The notes under the pieces: model-generated | The model's database searches: none | The model's input: only the letters and a program-made list of their open reading frames with translations | Told to the model about the DNA's origin: nothing | Made by a program: the position numbers and the translations under genes | In this document: positions 39,465 to 47,139 of the stretch, piece after piece | How positions within the stretch are numbered: position 1 is the first letter of the stretch | Layout of the letters: every line of letters starts with the position of its first letter | DNA from: Pseudonocardiaceae bacterium YIM PH 21723 | GTDB lineage: Bacteria > Actinomycetota > Actinomycetes > Mycobacteriales > Pseudonocardiaceae | DNA length: 64,000 nucleotides | NCBI GenBank assembly: GCA_003600225.1 | Contig: QZFT01000014.1 | Span: forward strand, 107,476-171,475 | Direction: 5' to 3'

Positions 39465-40055
39465 TTAACAGTTTTTCCGCTGGCCGGTGTCACGCGGCCG
39501 GACGTGCACGCGTTCGCCGTGCAGCCCGAACAGCACGAGCACTTCGACCGCCCGGCCGTCGGCGGAGCCCAGCCAGTGCGGCAGCAGGGTGTCGAACTCC
39601 GCCGCCTCACCGGGCGGCAGGGTCACGTCCCGCTCGCCCACGACCAGGCGTAGTCGCCCGGCGAGGACGTAGAGCCACTCGTATCCGCTGTGCGTCTGCA
39701 GATCCGGCTCGGCCGGCTGCTCGCGGCTCGGGATGAGCATCTTGAACGCTTGGATCCCGCCCGGTTTGCGGCTGATCGGGATGTAGGTGATCCCGTGTGG
39801 ACAGTGGATCGGTCGCAGGTGGACGCGCGGGTCACCGGTGCGCGGGGCGCCGACCAGGTCGTCCAGCGGTACGTCGTACAGCTGTGCCAGGGGCAGCAGC
39901 AGTTCCAGGTTCGGCCGCCGCTGCCCGCTTTCCAGCCGGGACAGGGTGCTCTCCGAGATGCCGGTCTCCGCCGCGATCTCGGCCAGGGTGTGCCCCCGGT
40001 GCCGGCGCAGCGCCCGCAGCCGTGGCCCGACCGCGCTCAGCACGTCCTCGCTCAT
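39465..40055 (-). CDS. XRE-cupin transcriptional regulator
   Basis: 196 residues. Helix-turn-helix about 12-66 (LRALRRHRGHTLAEIAAETGISESTLSRLESGQRRPNLELLLPLAQLY) and a C-terminal cupin (about 110-185) with SGYEWLYVLAGRLRLVVGERDVTLPPGEAAEFDTLLPHWLG. Cupin regulators sense a small ligand in the barrel; PuuR and ClrR are examples. It diverges from the methyltransferase/DinB pair, with a perfect CTTGCC-N5-GGCAAG palindrome between the start codons, so it probably controls both directions. Confidence 0.9.
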   Translation of the reverse strand: MSEDVLSAVGPRLRALRRHRGHTLAEIAAETGISESTLSRLESGQRRPNLELLLPLAQLYDVPLDDLVGAPRTGDPRVHLRPIHCPHGITYIPISRKPGGIQAFKMLIPSREQPAEPDLQTHSGYEWLYVLAGRLRLVVGERDVTLPPGEAAEFDTLLPHWLGSADGRAVEVLVLFGLHGERVHVRPRDTGQRKNC

Positions 40056-40064
40056 CGCCCCATT

Positions 40065-40081
40065 CTTGCCGAAATGGCAAG
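40065..40081. promoter_or_regulatory. Operator candidate between divergent genes
   Basis: CTTGCC (40065-40070), 5 nt, GGCAAG (40076-40081): a perfect 17-bp dyad, 10 nt upstream of the regulator start and 42 nt upstream of the methyltransferase start. Confidence 0.65.
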
Positions 40082-40122
40082 TTTCCGTGCCAGTGGAACG
40101 CGTCTCGGGTCAGGGTGTGGCC

Positions 40123-40728
40123 ATGAACAACATGACCGATCCCGCGCAGTTCTGGGACGAGGCCCACGCCGTGTCGTGGCCCGTCCGGGTCAACCCGCTG
40201 CTGGCCGAGATCGCGGCGGATCTTCCGCCGGGCCATGCCCTGGACCTGGGCTGCGGCGCCGGTGGCGACGCCCGCTGGCTGGCCGGCCGTGGCTGGCGGG
40301 TCACCGCGGTCGACATCTCCGCCACCGCGATTCAGCGCCTTGCCGAGGCCGCTCCGCAGGTCTCCGCGCTCCGGATGGACCTGGCCGAGGAGTTCCCCGA
40401 GGGTGACTTCGACCTGGTGTCCGCCCAGTACTTCCACACGCCGTTCGCCCTGCCCCGCAGCCGGGTGCTGCGCCGCGCCGCACACGCGTTGCGCCCCGGT
40501 GGCCGCCTCGTCGTCGTCGATCACGGCTCGACGGCTCCCTGGTCCTGGGTGCAGGACCCGGACCTGCACTATCCGACGCCGGACGAGGTCGCCGCGGAAC
40601 TCGCTCTCGACCCGCGACACTGGCGGATCGAGCGCGCGGACACGCCGCAGCGCCTCGCGCACGGACCGGACGGGCAGACGGCGACCGTGGTGGACAACGT
40701 GCTGGTGATCCGCCGGGTGGGCGCATGA
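40123..40728 (+). CDS. Class I SAM-dependent methyltransferase
   Basis: 201 residues from ATG 40123. Motif I is ALDLGCGAGGDARWLAGRGWRVTAVDIS (about 39-66), followed by FDLVSAQYFHTP (motif post-II) and LRPGGRLVVVDHGS. The family resembles TehB/UbiE-like small-molecule methyltransferases, often linked to metalloid or toxin detoxification. It overlaps the DinB gene by four bases. The pair is probably regulated by the divergent XRE-cupin protein. Substrate unknown. Confidence 0.88.
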   Translation: MNNMTDPAQFWDEAHAVSWPVRVNPLLAEIAADLPPGHALDLGCGAGGDARWLAGRGWRVTAVDISATAIQRLAEAAPQVSALRMDLAEEFPEGDFDLVSAQYFHTPFALPRSRVLRRAAHALRPGGRLVVVDHGSTAPWSWVQDPDLHYPTPDEVAAELALDPRHWRIERADTPQRLAHGPDGQTATVVDNVLVIRRVGA

Positions 40729-41159
40729 CCCGCCGCGATGCCCGGCCGCCCCGGACCGGGCCGGGGGAGCGGGAGGTGCTGGTCGGCTTCCTGGACTACC
40801 TGCGTGGATCGGTGATCGCCAAGGCGAGCGGCGTGCCGGAGCCGCAGGTCCGCGCGGCCGGGGTGCCGTCGGGCACCAGCCTGCTCGGCCTGGTCAAGCA
40901 CCTCACCCACGTGGAGCGGCACTGGCTGCTCGGCCTGCCGGTGGCCGACTGGCCCGGCACCTTCCGGCCGCTACCGGAGGAGACGGCGGAGACCATCATC
41001 GAGGCGTACCGGGAGACCAACGCCCGGGCCAACGAGGCGATCGGCGCCGACGTGGTGGCGCAGCGCTGGGTCCTGGTGCACCTGATCGAGGAAACCGGGC
41101 GGCATGCCGGGCACGCGGACATCCTGCGGGAACTCCTCGACGGCAGCACCGGCCGCTGA
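40725..41159 (+). CDS. DinB-family (DUF664) protein
   Basis: 144 residues, start overlapping the methyltransferase stop (ATGA). The four-helix DinB/DUF664 fold is supported by LLGLVKHLTHVERHWLLGLPV and WVLVHLIEETGRHAGHADILRELLDG. Histidines in KHLTHVERH and GRHAGHAD are the usual metal triad. Family members are bacillithiol- or mycothiol-dependent transferases, or metal-binding proteins of unknown role. With the methyltransferase it may handle one toxic compound (inference). Confidence 0.9.
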   Translation: MTRRDARPPRTGPGEREVLVGFLDYLRGSVIAKASGVPEPQVRAAGVPSGTSLLGLVKHLTHVERHWLLGLPVADWPGTFRPLPEETAETIIEAYRETNARANEAIGADVVAQRWVLVHLIEETGRHAGHADILRELLDGSTGR

Positions 41160-41161
41160 GC

Positions 41162-41563
41162 TCACTTCACCCCGCGTGCCAGGGCGGCGGCGGTGCTGAG
41201 GTAGCGGGCGCCCCACCGGCGGACGGCCTGGTAGTAGACGTCCGCGAGGCGGCGGCAGGACCAGGTGGCATGGCAGATCTCGTACATGTCCGCGTGGAAC
41301 CGGCCATCGATCCGGCGCCGGTTCTCCTCGGTGAACCGGCCCTGCCGCCGGAAGTTGGCGTAGCCGAAGTCATGCCGCTGACAGGCGGGCAGGAAGTCCC
41401 AGCCGAAGGGACGGTCCGGCGAGTCGGTGCAGCCGTCGGACGTCCAGTCCAGCTGATCGCCGTGCGGCCGTTGCCCGCGTAACCGGAGGAATTCGGGCAG
41501 GGCCACGCCGAACAGGTACTCGTCGGTGAGCGCGCGCAACTGATCAGGCGGTAATCCGGTCAT
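41162..41563 (-). CDS. Prokaryotic phospholipase A2 paralogue 1, lacking a signal peptide
   Basis: 133 residues. The prokaryotic PLA2 signature is complete: DQLDWTSDGCTDSP, FLPACQRHDFGYANFRRQGRF with the catalytic His-Asp pair, and ICHATWSCRRLADVYYQAVRRWG. Four cysteines match the two disulfides of Streptomyces PLA2. Unlike the three neighbours it has no signal peptide: the ATG overlaps the stop of paralogue 2 (ATGA) and the protein begins directly at the first helix. It could be cytosolic, exported in another way, or a read-through partner. PLA2 hydrolyses sn-2 acyl chains of phospholipids. Confidence 0.88.
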   Translation of the reverse strand: MTGLPPDQLRALTDEYLFGVALPEFLRLRGQRPHGDQLDWTSDGCTDSPDRPFGWDFLPACQRHDFGYANFRRQGRFTEENRRRIDGRFHADMYEICHATWSCRRLADVYYQAVRRWGARYLSTAAALARGVK

Positions 41564-42045
41564 GCACCGGATTGTCGGCCCCGGGCGTGGATGGCGGCGT
41601 TGGTCGAGGCGTAGATACCCCCGAATTTCCGAACGGCCTGGTAGTAGATCTCCGCGGTGCTCCGGCACAGCGACCGGTCGCCGCAGGTCTGGAACATGTC
41701 GGCTTTGAACTGGTCGTCGATCACCAGCCTGGTGGTCTCGGAGAACCGGCCCTGTCGCTTGTAGTTGGCGTACCCGAAGTCATGCCGCTTGCAGGCGGGC
41801 ACGAAGTCGTAGCCCCACGGGTGGTCGGGGGCGGCGGTACAGCCGTCGTTCGTCCAGTCCAGCTGGTCCGGATAGGGCTTCTCGTTGCTCAGCCGGTCGA
41901 AGTCGCCGAGCGTGGTGCTGAGCAGGTAGCCGTCGGTCACCGAACGCAGCGCCTGCGGGCTCAGGGCCTGAGGGGATGCGGCGGCCTGTGCCGTCCCGGT
42001 GAACACGAGCATCGTCGCCAGCACCGCGACCGCCACTTTCGTCAT
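41560..42045 (-). CDS. Secreted phospholipase A2 paralogue 2
   Basis: 161 residues. Signal peptide 1-22 (VAVAVLATMLVFTGTAQAA). The mature enzyme has DQLDWTNDGCTAAPD, FVPACKRHDFGYANYKRQGRF (catalytic HD) and the second-disulfide region around CGDRSLCRSTAEIYYQAVRKFGG. Length fits the Streptomyces violaceoruber type. A leaderless promoter (TAGCGT at 42058-42053, 7 nt, ATG) lies upstream; paralogue 1 follows with a four-base overlap. Calcium binding is expected through the backbone loop near DGC and the Asp of HD. Confidence 0.93.
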   Translation of the reverse strand: MTKVAVAVLATMLVFTGTAQAAASPQALSPQALRSVTDGYLLSTTLGDFDRLSNEKPYPDQLDWTNDGCTAAPDHPWGYDFVPACKRHDFGYANYKRQGRFSETTRLVIDDQFKADMFQTCGDRSLCRSTAEIYYQAVRKFGGIYASTNAAIHARGRQSGA

Positions 42046-42058
42046 GCCTCAGACGCTA
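42046..42058 (-). promoter_or_regulatory. Leaderless promoter of PLA2 paralogue 2
   Basis: TAGCGT (42058-42053, minus strand), 7 nt, ATG 42045. Confidence 0.55.
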
Positions 42059-42108
42059 GTGCGCACCGGCCTCCCCGATCGGACGGAAAAAATCATGAAA
42101 ATCGGTAC

Positions 42109-42190
42109 TTGACTTTTCCGCACATGAATTTGGTAGACCTATACCTGGTCGTTCGACCGATTCACCGCCGAACCAACTTTGGGGGTTACC
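42109..42190 (+). promoter_or_regulatory. Promoter region of the siderophore-interacting protein gene
   Basis: TTGACT (42109-42114) with TAGACC (42134-42139) 19 nt on, or TATACC (42140-42145); AT-rich for this genome. GGGGG (42181-42185) is the ribosome site before TTG 42191. An iron-dependent operator was looked for but not recognised. Confidence 0.45.
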
Positions 42191-43000
42191 TTGTCGCGCC
42201 CGTTTTCCGTCGAGTTTCTGCAGGTCACCGCGGTATCGAAGCTGTCCCCGCAGATGCGCCGGATCAGTTTCGCCGGCGACGGGCTCGCCGAGGCGATCAC
42301 CGCCGAACCCGATCAGCAACTGAAGCTGTACTTCCCCAGACCGGGCCACTCGGAGTACCCGCCGCCCGCCGAGGACTTCGGTGCCTGGTACCAGGGCTAC
42401 CTGTCCATGCCGGAGGAGGTCCGGCCGTGGATGCGCAGCTACACGGTGCGCTCTTACGACCCGGAGACCTGCACCCTGGACGTGGATTTCCTGCTGCACC
42501 GCCACGCCGGCCCCGCCACCCGCTGGGCCATCGATGCCCAGCCCGGCGACCGCATCGGCCGGTTCGGCCCCTCGGCGATGTTCGGCCGCCGGATCCCGCT
42601 CAGCACCCGGCTGGCCGAGGCGGACTGGGTCCTGCTCGCCGGCGACGAGTCGGCGATCCCGGCCATGAGCACCATCATCGAGGCCTGCTCTCGCCCGATG
42701 CGCGCCTTCATCCGCTCGCCCTACGAGTACCCGATGCAGACCTGGGGAGCGCTGGACCTCCACTGGGGTGATCCCCTGGATGCGGTGCGCGGCGCGTCCT
42801 TACCGGCGGGCCGGCCGTTCTGCTGGCTGGCCGGGGAGGCGGGCCTCGTCCGGGACCTGCGCAGGCACCTGGTGGGGGAGCGGGGGATCGCCAGGTCGGA
42901 CATCGAGTTCACCGGCTACTGGCGATCCACGCTCACCCAGGACGATCCGCCCACCGCCGCCGATCTGGCCGACGCCCAGGAGCTGCTGGCGCAGGGGTAG
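42191..43000 (+). CDS. Siderophore-interacting protein, FAD-dependent ferric reductase
   Basis: 269 residues from TTG 42191 (GGGGG 5 nt upstream). The FAD-binding-9/SIP pattern is clear: [56 protein letters not shown] (the RxYT FAD loop), and the SIP domain [18 protein letters not shown] … [18 protein letters not shown] … GYWRSTL. Enzymes of this family reduce ferric siderophores in the cytosol to release iron. No siderophore synthetase or transporter lies nearby. It is divergent from the PLA2 genes. Confidence 0.93.
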   Translation: MSRPFSVEFLQVTAVSKLSPQMRRISFAGDGLAEAITAEPDQQLKLYFPRPGHSEYPPPAEDFGAWYQGYLSMPEEVRPWMRSYTVRSYDPETCTLDVDFLLHRHAGPATRWAIDAQPGDRIGRFGPSAMFGRRIPLSTRLAEADWVLLAGDESAIPAMSTIIEACSRPMRAFIRSPYEYPMQTWGALDLHWGDPLDAVRGASLPAGRPFCWLAGEAGLVRDLRRHLVGERGIARSDIEFTGYWRSTLTQDDPPTAADLADAQELLAQG

Positions 43001-43030
43001 CCCCGGAGTTGGCGATGTTCGGGTAGGGAG

Positions 43031-45118
43031 TCAGTCCGCCGGGAGCCAGTCCTGGTCCGAGGCGATCACGGTCATCCGCTGGGTGGCGCGGGTCATCGCC
43101 ACGTACAGCGTGCGCCGCCCGGTGGGGGACTCGTCGATCATCGCGGTGGGTTCCAGGACGATGGTGGCGTCGTACTCCAGGCCCTTGGAGTCCAGGGAGC
43201 CGACCACGCGCACGCGGTCGTCGTCGATCTCGGCCAGCCATTCGCGGACCTCGGCGACGCGGTCCATCACGGTGATCACGCCGATGGTGCCGTCCACCTG
43301 ACCGATGAGGTCGATGGCCGCCTTGTGGGTCACCGTCGGCAGGTCCTTCGGGTCCACAATGGACACGATGGGCTGCACGCCGGTGGAGCGCACGGCATGC
43401 GGCAACTGGTCGTCCGTCGCGAGGGGACGGATGACCTTCGCGGCTAAACCGAAGATCTCCTCGGAGTTCCGATAGTTGGTGCGCAGCGTGAAGTGCTGGT
43501 GCCTGCGCTGGTCGCCCAGCGCCTGCATCCGGGCCTCTTCGGCCTCGTCCGGGTTGGGCCAGCTGGTCTGCACCGGGTCGCCGACGATCGTCCACGTCGA
43601 GTAGGTGCCGCGGCGGCCGATCATGCGCCACTGCATGGGGGAGACGTCCTGCACCTCGTCCACCACGATGTGCGAGTAGTCGGCGTCGCCCTGCCGGGAC
43701 CGCTTCTGGTTCTGCTTCCGCCAGGAACGGGGGGTCGGGGCCGGGCCGATCATCGCGTACAGCTCGTCCAGCAGGGCCACGTCGGCCACCGAAATGCGGT
43801 CGTCGGCCTTCTGCCAGGCCTCGGACAGCAGATCGATCTCTGCCAGGGACAGCACATCGCGGGCCATGGACCGCAGCTGCGCGCGGTCGGCCAGCCAGCC
43901 GAGCATCTCGGTCGGGTACAGCGGCGGCCACCAGGCGACCAGGAAGCGGTGGAACTCGATCCGCTCGCCGATCTCGGTGATCAGGTCGTCGCGCACCGGC
44001 TTGTACTTGCCGTCCGCGTACTGGCTGGCCTTCTTCCACAGCGCGTCCAGCAGCACGTCCGCCGCGACCATCCGCGACCGGTTGGCCGGCTTGCCCCGGC
44101 GGTGCACCTCGCGGCGGGCCTTGGTCAGGTCCTCCTGGTTCAGCCGGAGCACCTCGCCCCGGTAGAACAGCTTCAGCTCGGCAGGCGCGTCCGGCGGGGT
44201 CTGCCGCACCAGTTTGCGCAGCACCCGGCGCATGCGCAGCGAGCCCTTCACCGCGGCCACCGGGGCCGGGTCGGTGTACGAGGCGCGCACGCCGTCGACC
44301 AGCTCGCCCAGGGCGCGCAGCTCGGCCGCGGTCTCGCCCATCGAGGGCAGCACGCGGGAGATGTAGTTGGTGAAGTGCGGCGACGGGCCGATGACCAGCA
44401 CGCCGTACTTCCCGAGCCGGTGCCGCTCGCTGTACAGCAGGAAGGCCACCCGGTGCAGGGCGACCGCGGTCTTGCCGGTGCCCGGGCCGCCGGTGATCTG
44501 GGTGACGCCCTTGAGCGGTGCGCGGATCGCCATGTCCTGCTCGCGCTGGATGGTGGCGACGATGTCGTGCATGTTCTCGCTGCGCGCGCGGCCGAGGGCG
44601 GCCATCAGCGCGCCTTCGCCGACCACCTGCATGCCGTCCGGAATGGCATCCGGGGTCAACGGCTCGTCATCGATGTCCTTGACGATCTCGCCGGAACAGC
44701 GGATCACCCGGCGGCGCAGCACGCCCATCGGTTCCTGCGCGGTGGCCTGGTAGAACGCGCTCGCGGCCGGTGCGCGCCAGTCGGTGACCAGGCTGCGGGA
44801 CTGGTCGTCGGAGACACCCAGCCGGCCGACGTGCATCATCGTGCCCTCGGCCAGGTCCAGCCGGCCGAAGACCAGATCCGAATGCTCGGTCTCCAGGGCA
44901 TGCAGCAGCCGATTCGCGTGATGCACCATGACATCCCGCTCATGCAGCATCTGCGCTGCTTCAAAATCAGCCTCGACCCCGGCACCGTGCGCGAGCTGGT
45001 AGCCCTGCTCACGCATTTCCCGAGCCTCAGAGCGCAGGGTTGCCACCCGCGCGTACACGAGATCCAGGTGCCGCTGTTCGACAGCGATCTCGCCCTGTTT
45101 TACAGGCGACTCCGACAC
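43031..45118 (-). CDS. HelD-like RNA polymerase-recycling helicase (superfamily 1)
   Basis: 695 residues from GTG 45118 (GGGAG upstream). An N-terminal coiled-coil arm (about 1-70) precedes the split helicase: Walker A ITGGPGTGKTAVALHR (about 205-220), an insertion with the clamp-like segments, Walker B VVDEVQDVSPMQW (about 486-498), TLRTNYRNSEEIF and the final LYVAMTRATQRMTVI. HelD proteins use ATP to pull stalled RNA polymerase off DNA; the actinobacterial relative HelR gives rifamycin resistance. No rifamycin-associated element was found upstream. PLA2 paralogue 3 lies 99 nt upstream in the same direction. Confidence 0.92.
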   Translation of the reverse strand: MSESPVKQGEIAVEQRHLDLVYARVATLRSEAREMREQGYQLAHGAGVEADFEAAQMLHERDVMVHHANRLLHALETEHSDLVFGRLDLAEGTMMHVGRLGVSDDQSRSLVTDWRAPAASAFYQATAQEPMGVLRRRVIRCSGEIVKDIDDEPLTPDAIPDGMQVVGEGALMAALGRARSENMHDIVATIQREQDMAIRAPLKGVTQITGGPGTGKTAVALHRVAFLLYSERHRLGKYGVLVIGPSPHFTNYISRVLPSMGETAAELRALGELVDGVRASYTDPAPVAAVKGSLRMRRVLRKLVRQTPPDAPAELKLFYRGEVLRLNQEDLTKARREVHRRGKPANRSRMVAADVLLDALWKKASQYADGKYKPVRDDLITEIGERIEFHRFLVAWWPPLYPTEMLGWLADRAQLRSMARDVLSLAEIDLLSEAWQKADDRISVADVALLDELYAMIGPAPTPRSWRKQNQKRSRQGDADYSHIVVDEVQDVSPMQWRMIGRRGTYSTWTIVGDPVQTSWPNPDEAEEARMQALGDQRRHQHFTLRTNYRNSEEIFGLAAKVIRPLATDDQLPHAVRSTGVQPIVSIVDPKDLPTVTHKAAIDLIGQVDGTIGVITVMDRVAEVREWLAEIDDDRVRVVGSLDSKGLEYDATIVLEPTAMIDESPTGRRTLYVAMTRATQRMTVIASDQDWLPAD

Positions 45119-45217
45119 TGCACGCTCCCGACGGAATTCGCAGACCAAAAAAACACCGCAAGAAGCGAAACAATACGTGGTGCACCCGGGGGGTGGACAA
45201 CCAAGGTGGGTTGAACG

Positions 45218-45742
45218 TCAGATGTGTCGCAGTTGGCCTTGCTGGATGGCTACCGCACGCGACTGAGCCTGTTCGATCTGTTGCTGCGTCACCACAATGC
45301 GGCCGTAGGCGCCGCCGAACGCGCGCACCGCCGCGTAGTAGATGTTCGCGACCAGCACGCAGGCCAGATTGCCGTGGCAGATGTCGTACAGGTCGTCGCG
45401 GAAGTTGTCGTCGATGTCCTTGCGGACGTCCTCGTCGAACCGGCCCTGCCGCTTGTAGTTGCCGTAGCCGAAGTCGTGCCGCAGGCAGGCGGGCAGGAAG
45501 TTGAACCCCAGGGGCCGGTCCGGGGCCAGGGTGCAGCCGTCGCTGGTCCAGTCGAACTGGTCATCGTGCGGATGCCCGGCCCGGATGGTGAGGAAGGTGT
45601 CCAGGTCGGTGTCGAACAGGTACTGGTCGGTCAGCTTCACCAGCTGCTGCCTGGTCAGCTTGGTTCCGGCCTGCGCGCTGGGTGCGATCACCGTGGTCAG
45701 CAGGACCGTGGACAGCAACACGGACAACACTCGGCGCAGCAT
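45218..45742 (-). CDS. Secreted phospholipase A2 paralogue 3
   Basis: 174 residues from ATG 45742 (GAAGGAGAG upstream). Signal peptide 1-25 (VLSVLLSTVLLTTVIAPSAQA). Core motifs DDQFDWTSDGCTLAPD, FLPACLRHDFGYGNYKRQGRF and ICHGNLACVLVANIYYAAVRAFGG carry the His-Asp dyad and four cysteines. A C-terminal extension of about 27 residues (IVVTQQQIEQAQSRAVAIQQ) is absent from the others and predicted helical. Transcription may continue into the HelD gene, although an A/T-rich segment with TATTGT lies between. Confidence 0.93.
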   Translation of the reverse strand: MLRRVLSVLLSTVLLTTVIAPSAQAGTKLTRQQLVKLTDQYLFDTDLDTFLTIRAGHPHDDQFDWTSDGCTLAPDRPLGFNFLPACLRHDFGYGNYKRQGRFDEDVRKDIDDNFRDDLYDICHGNLACVLVANIYYAAVRAFGGAYGRIVVTQQQIEQAQSRAVAIQQGQLRHI

Positions 45743-46000
45743 GGCTCTCCTTCGCGGGCCGTCCTGGTCAGGCCAGTGTGCGGGGCCGTGCGGCGGTGTG
45801 GGAGCCGCCTTTCGGAGGTGTCCGGCGGGCGTCCGGGTTATTCGGCCCGGTTCCGGACATCGTTCCGCGCTGCGGCGTGCCTCTCATTCGTTCGGACCAG
45901 CGATGATCACTCTGAGTGTGTTTATTGAGTTCACGGATGGTTACTCACCGGTTTGTGATCCGCCGAAAGGGTGGTAACCACCCTGTGGGATCATCGTTAT
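45743..46000. other. Divergent control region with AGGGTGGT-A-ACCACCCT palindrome
   Basis: 258 bp between PLA2 paralogue 3 (minus) and the small membrane-protein gene (plus). AGGGTGGT (45968-45975), A, ACCACCCT (45977-45984) is a perfect 17-bp odd palindrome, 16 nt before the GTG at 46001: operator-like. AT content rises at 45895-45950. No gene seen. Confidence 0.55.
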
Positions 46001-46369
46001 GTGACGAACACCCCGGTTGGGGATTCGAGCGATGACGGTCGCGACGACATCCACCTGTGGTTCCGGGACCACCTCGCCGTGGTACCGGAGGAACGATCGC
46101 CCAGACTCGTGCCCAATCGGCCGGCCGGTCAGGACGAGCTGCTGGCCGACGTAGTGGAGGACAACGGCAGGCCCAATCGACTGAAGCGCTACCTGCTGGC
46201 GAAGTGCGTGCCCGCGCTGGCCGCCGCTGTGCCCGGCACGATCGTGGCCTGCGTGGCGCTCGCGGCCGGCCAGTCCGCGATGACCGCCAGCGGCATGTGG
46301 GCGGGGATCACCACCACGGTCGCCGCGATGATCAATCCGCCCCGGTGGCGGCGTGGGGGACGGGCCTAG
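46001..46369 (+). CDS. Small hydrophobic protein, unknown
   Basis: 122 residues if GTG 46001 is used (the alternative GTG 45971 lies inside the palindrome). The first 55 residues are acidic and polar (SSDDGRDDIHLWFRDHLAVVPEERSPRLV). The second half has two hydrophobic stretches, VPALAAAVPGTIVACVALAAG and MTASGMWAGITTTVAAMI, probably membrane helices, and a basic tail. No family recognised. It is convergent with PLA2 paralogue 4, with a 5-nt gap. Confidence 0.6.
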   Translation: MTNTPVGDSSDDGRDDIHLWFRDHLAVVPEERSPRLVPNRPAGQDELLADVVEDNGRPNRLKRYLLAKCVPALAAAVPGTIVACVALAAGQSAMTASGMWAGITTTVAAMINPPRWRRGGRA

Positions 46370-46374
46370 CCCGC

Positions 46375-46794
46375 TCAGGGCCCGCCGAACTTGCGCACGG
46401 CGGCGTAGTAGAGGTCCGCGGTCTTGCGGCAGGCCGGATTGGATCCGCAGATGCCGTACAGGTCGCGCTTCAGGTTGTCGTCGATGCGCAGCCGGGTGTC
46501 GTGGCCGAACCGGTTCTGCTTCTTGTAGTTGCGGTAGCCGAAGTCGTGCCGGTGGCAGGCGGGCAGGAAGTTCCAGCCCAGCGGCTTGTCCGGCGACCAG
46601 GAGCAGCCGTCGGAGGACCAGTCGAGTACGTCCGCGTTGGCGTTGGTGCCGCGGATCTGCTCGAACTGGGGCAGCGAGATGGAGAACAGGTACTTGTCGG
46701 TGGTCGCCGGGACGTCGATCGCCTGGGCGGTGCCCGCTCCGGCGATCAGGGCCAGCGCGGCGGCGCCGCAGACGAGTAGCGAACGCAGGGCCAT
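46375..46794 (-). CDS. Secreted phospholipase A2 paralogue 4
   Basis: 139 residues from ATG 46794, which has GGGGAGGA upstream. Signal peptide 1-25 (SLLVCGAAALALIAGAGTAQA). Motifs: DVLDWSSDGCSWSPD, FLPACHRHDFGYRNYKKQNRF with His-Asp, and ICGSNPACRKTADLYYAAVRKFGG at the very C-terminus. Shortest of the four paralogues. The start of the mature protein (IDVPATTDKYLFSISLPQFEQIRG) corresponds to the N-terminal helix of Streptomyces PLA2. Own ribosome site, so independently expressed. Confidence 0.93.
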   Translation of the reverse strand: MALRSLLVCGAAALALIAGAGTAQAIDVPATTDKYLFSISLPQFEQIRGTNANADVLDWSSDGCSWSPDKPLGWNFLPACHRHDFGYRNYKKQNRFGHDTRLRIDDNLKRDLYGICGSNPACRKTADLYYAAVRKFGGP

Positions 46795-46860
46795 CGGAGT
46801 TCCTCCCCTGGACACGATGGTGACCAGGACAGTGCACTCCGCCGCGATGACCGGGCGCGC

Positions 46861-47139
46861 TCATTTCGGCTGACCGGCCGGTGAACTCTTGCTGCTTTCG
46901 GCGCTCTCCTCAGCGTCGGCGGCGGGCGGCGGCTTGGACAGGGACGGCCAGGAGGCCCGGGTCGCGGTGAGCAGCACGGCCATCGCCTGGGCGAAGGCGC
47001 GGGCGGTCTCGGCGTCCGATCTCTGGAGCACGTCGAACAGCATCCGGCTCAGCCGCAGCCGGATCATCAGCTGGAAGATCCCAGCCAGCACGGTGGGCAC
47101 ACCTGTCGCCAGGGCGACGGTGATCGTCCAGGTGGACAA
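46861..47139 (-). CDS. Small single-pass membrane protein, unknown
   Basis: 92 residues if TTG 47139 (GGAG 8 nt upstream) is the start; a GTG at 47166 would add nine residues. One membrane helix (about 2-26, TWTITVALATGVPTVLAGIFQLMI) is followed by a helical segment and a Ser/Ala/Pro-rich tail. Not recognised. It lies 66 nt upstream of PLA2 paralogue 4 on the same strand, so a shared transcript is possible. Confidence 0.55.
   Translation of the reverse strand: MSTWTITVALATGVPTVLAGIFQLMIRLRLSRMLFDVLQRSDAETARAFAQAMAVLLTATRASWPSLSKPPPAADAEESAESSKSSPAGQPK

Noticed and set aside
42191..43000. Siderophore gene cluster
   Set aside because: Only a single reductase-type gene is present, without NRPS, NIS synthetase or ABC importer genes.
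45119..45217. Rifamycin-associated element before the HelD-like gene
   Set aside because: The characteristic inverted GGGGCTTGC…GCAAGC motif is absent.
41162..46794. PLA2 cluster as part of a prophage or secretion-system effector set
   Set aside because: No integrase, structural phage genes, VgrG/Hcp or ESX genes are nearby; three of the four carry ordinary Sec signals.
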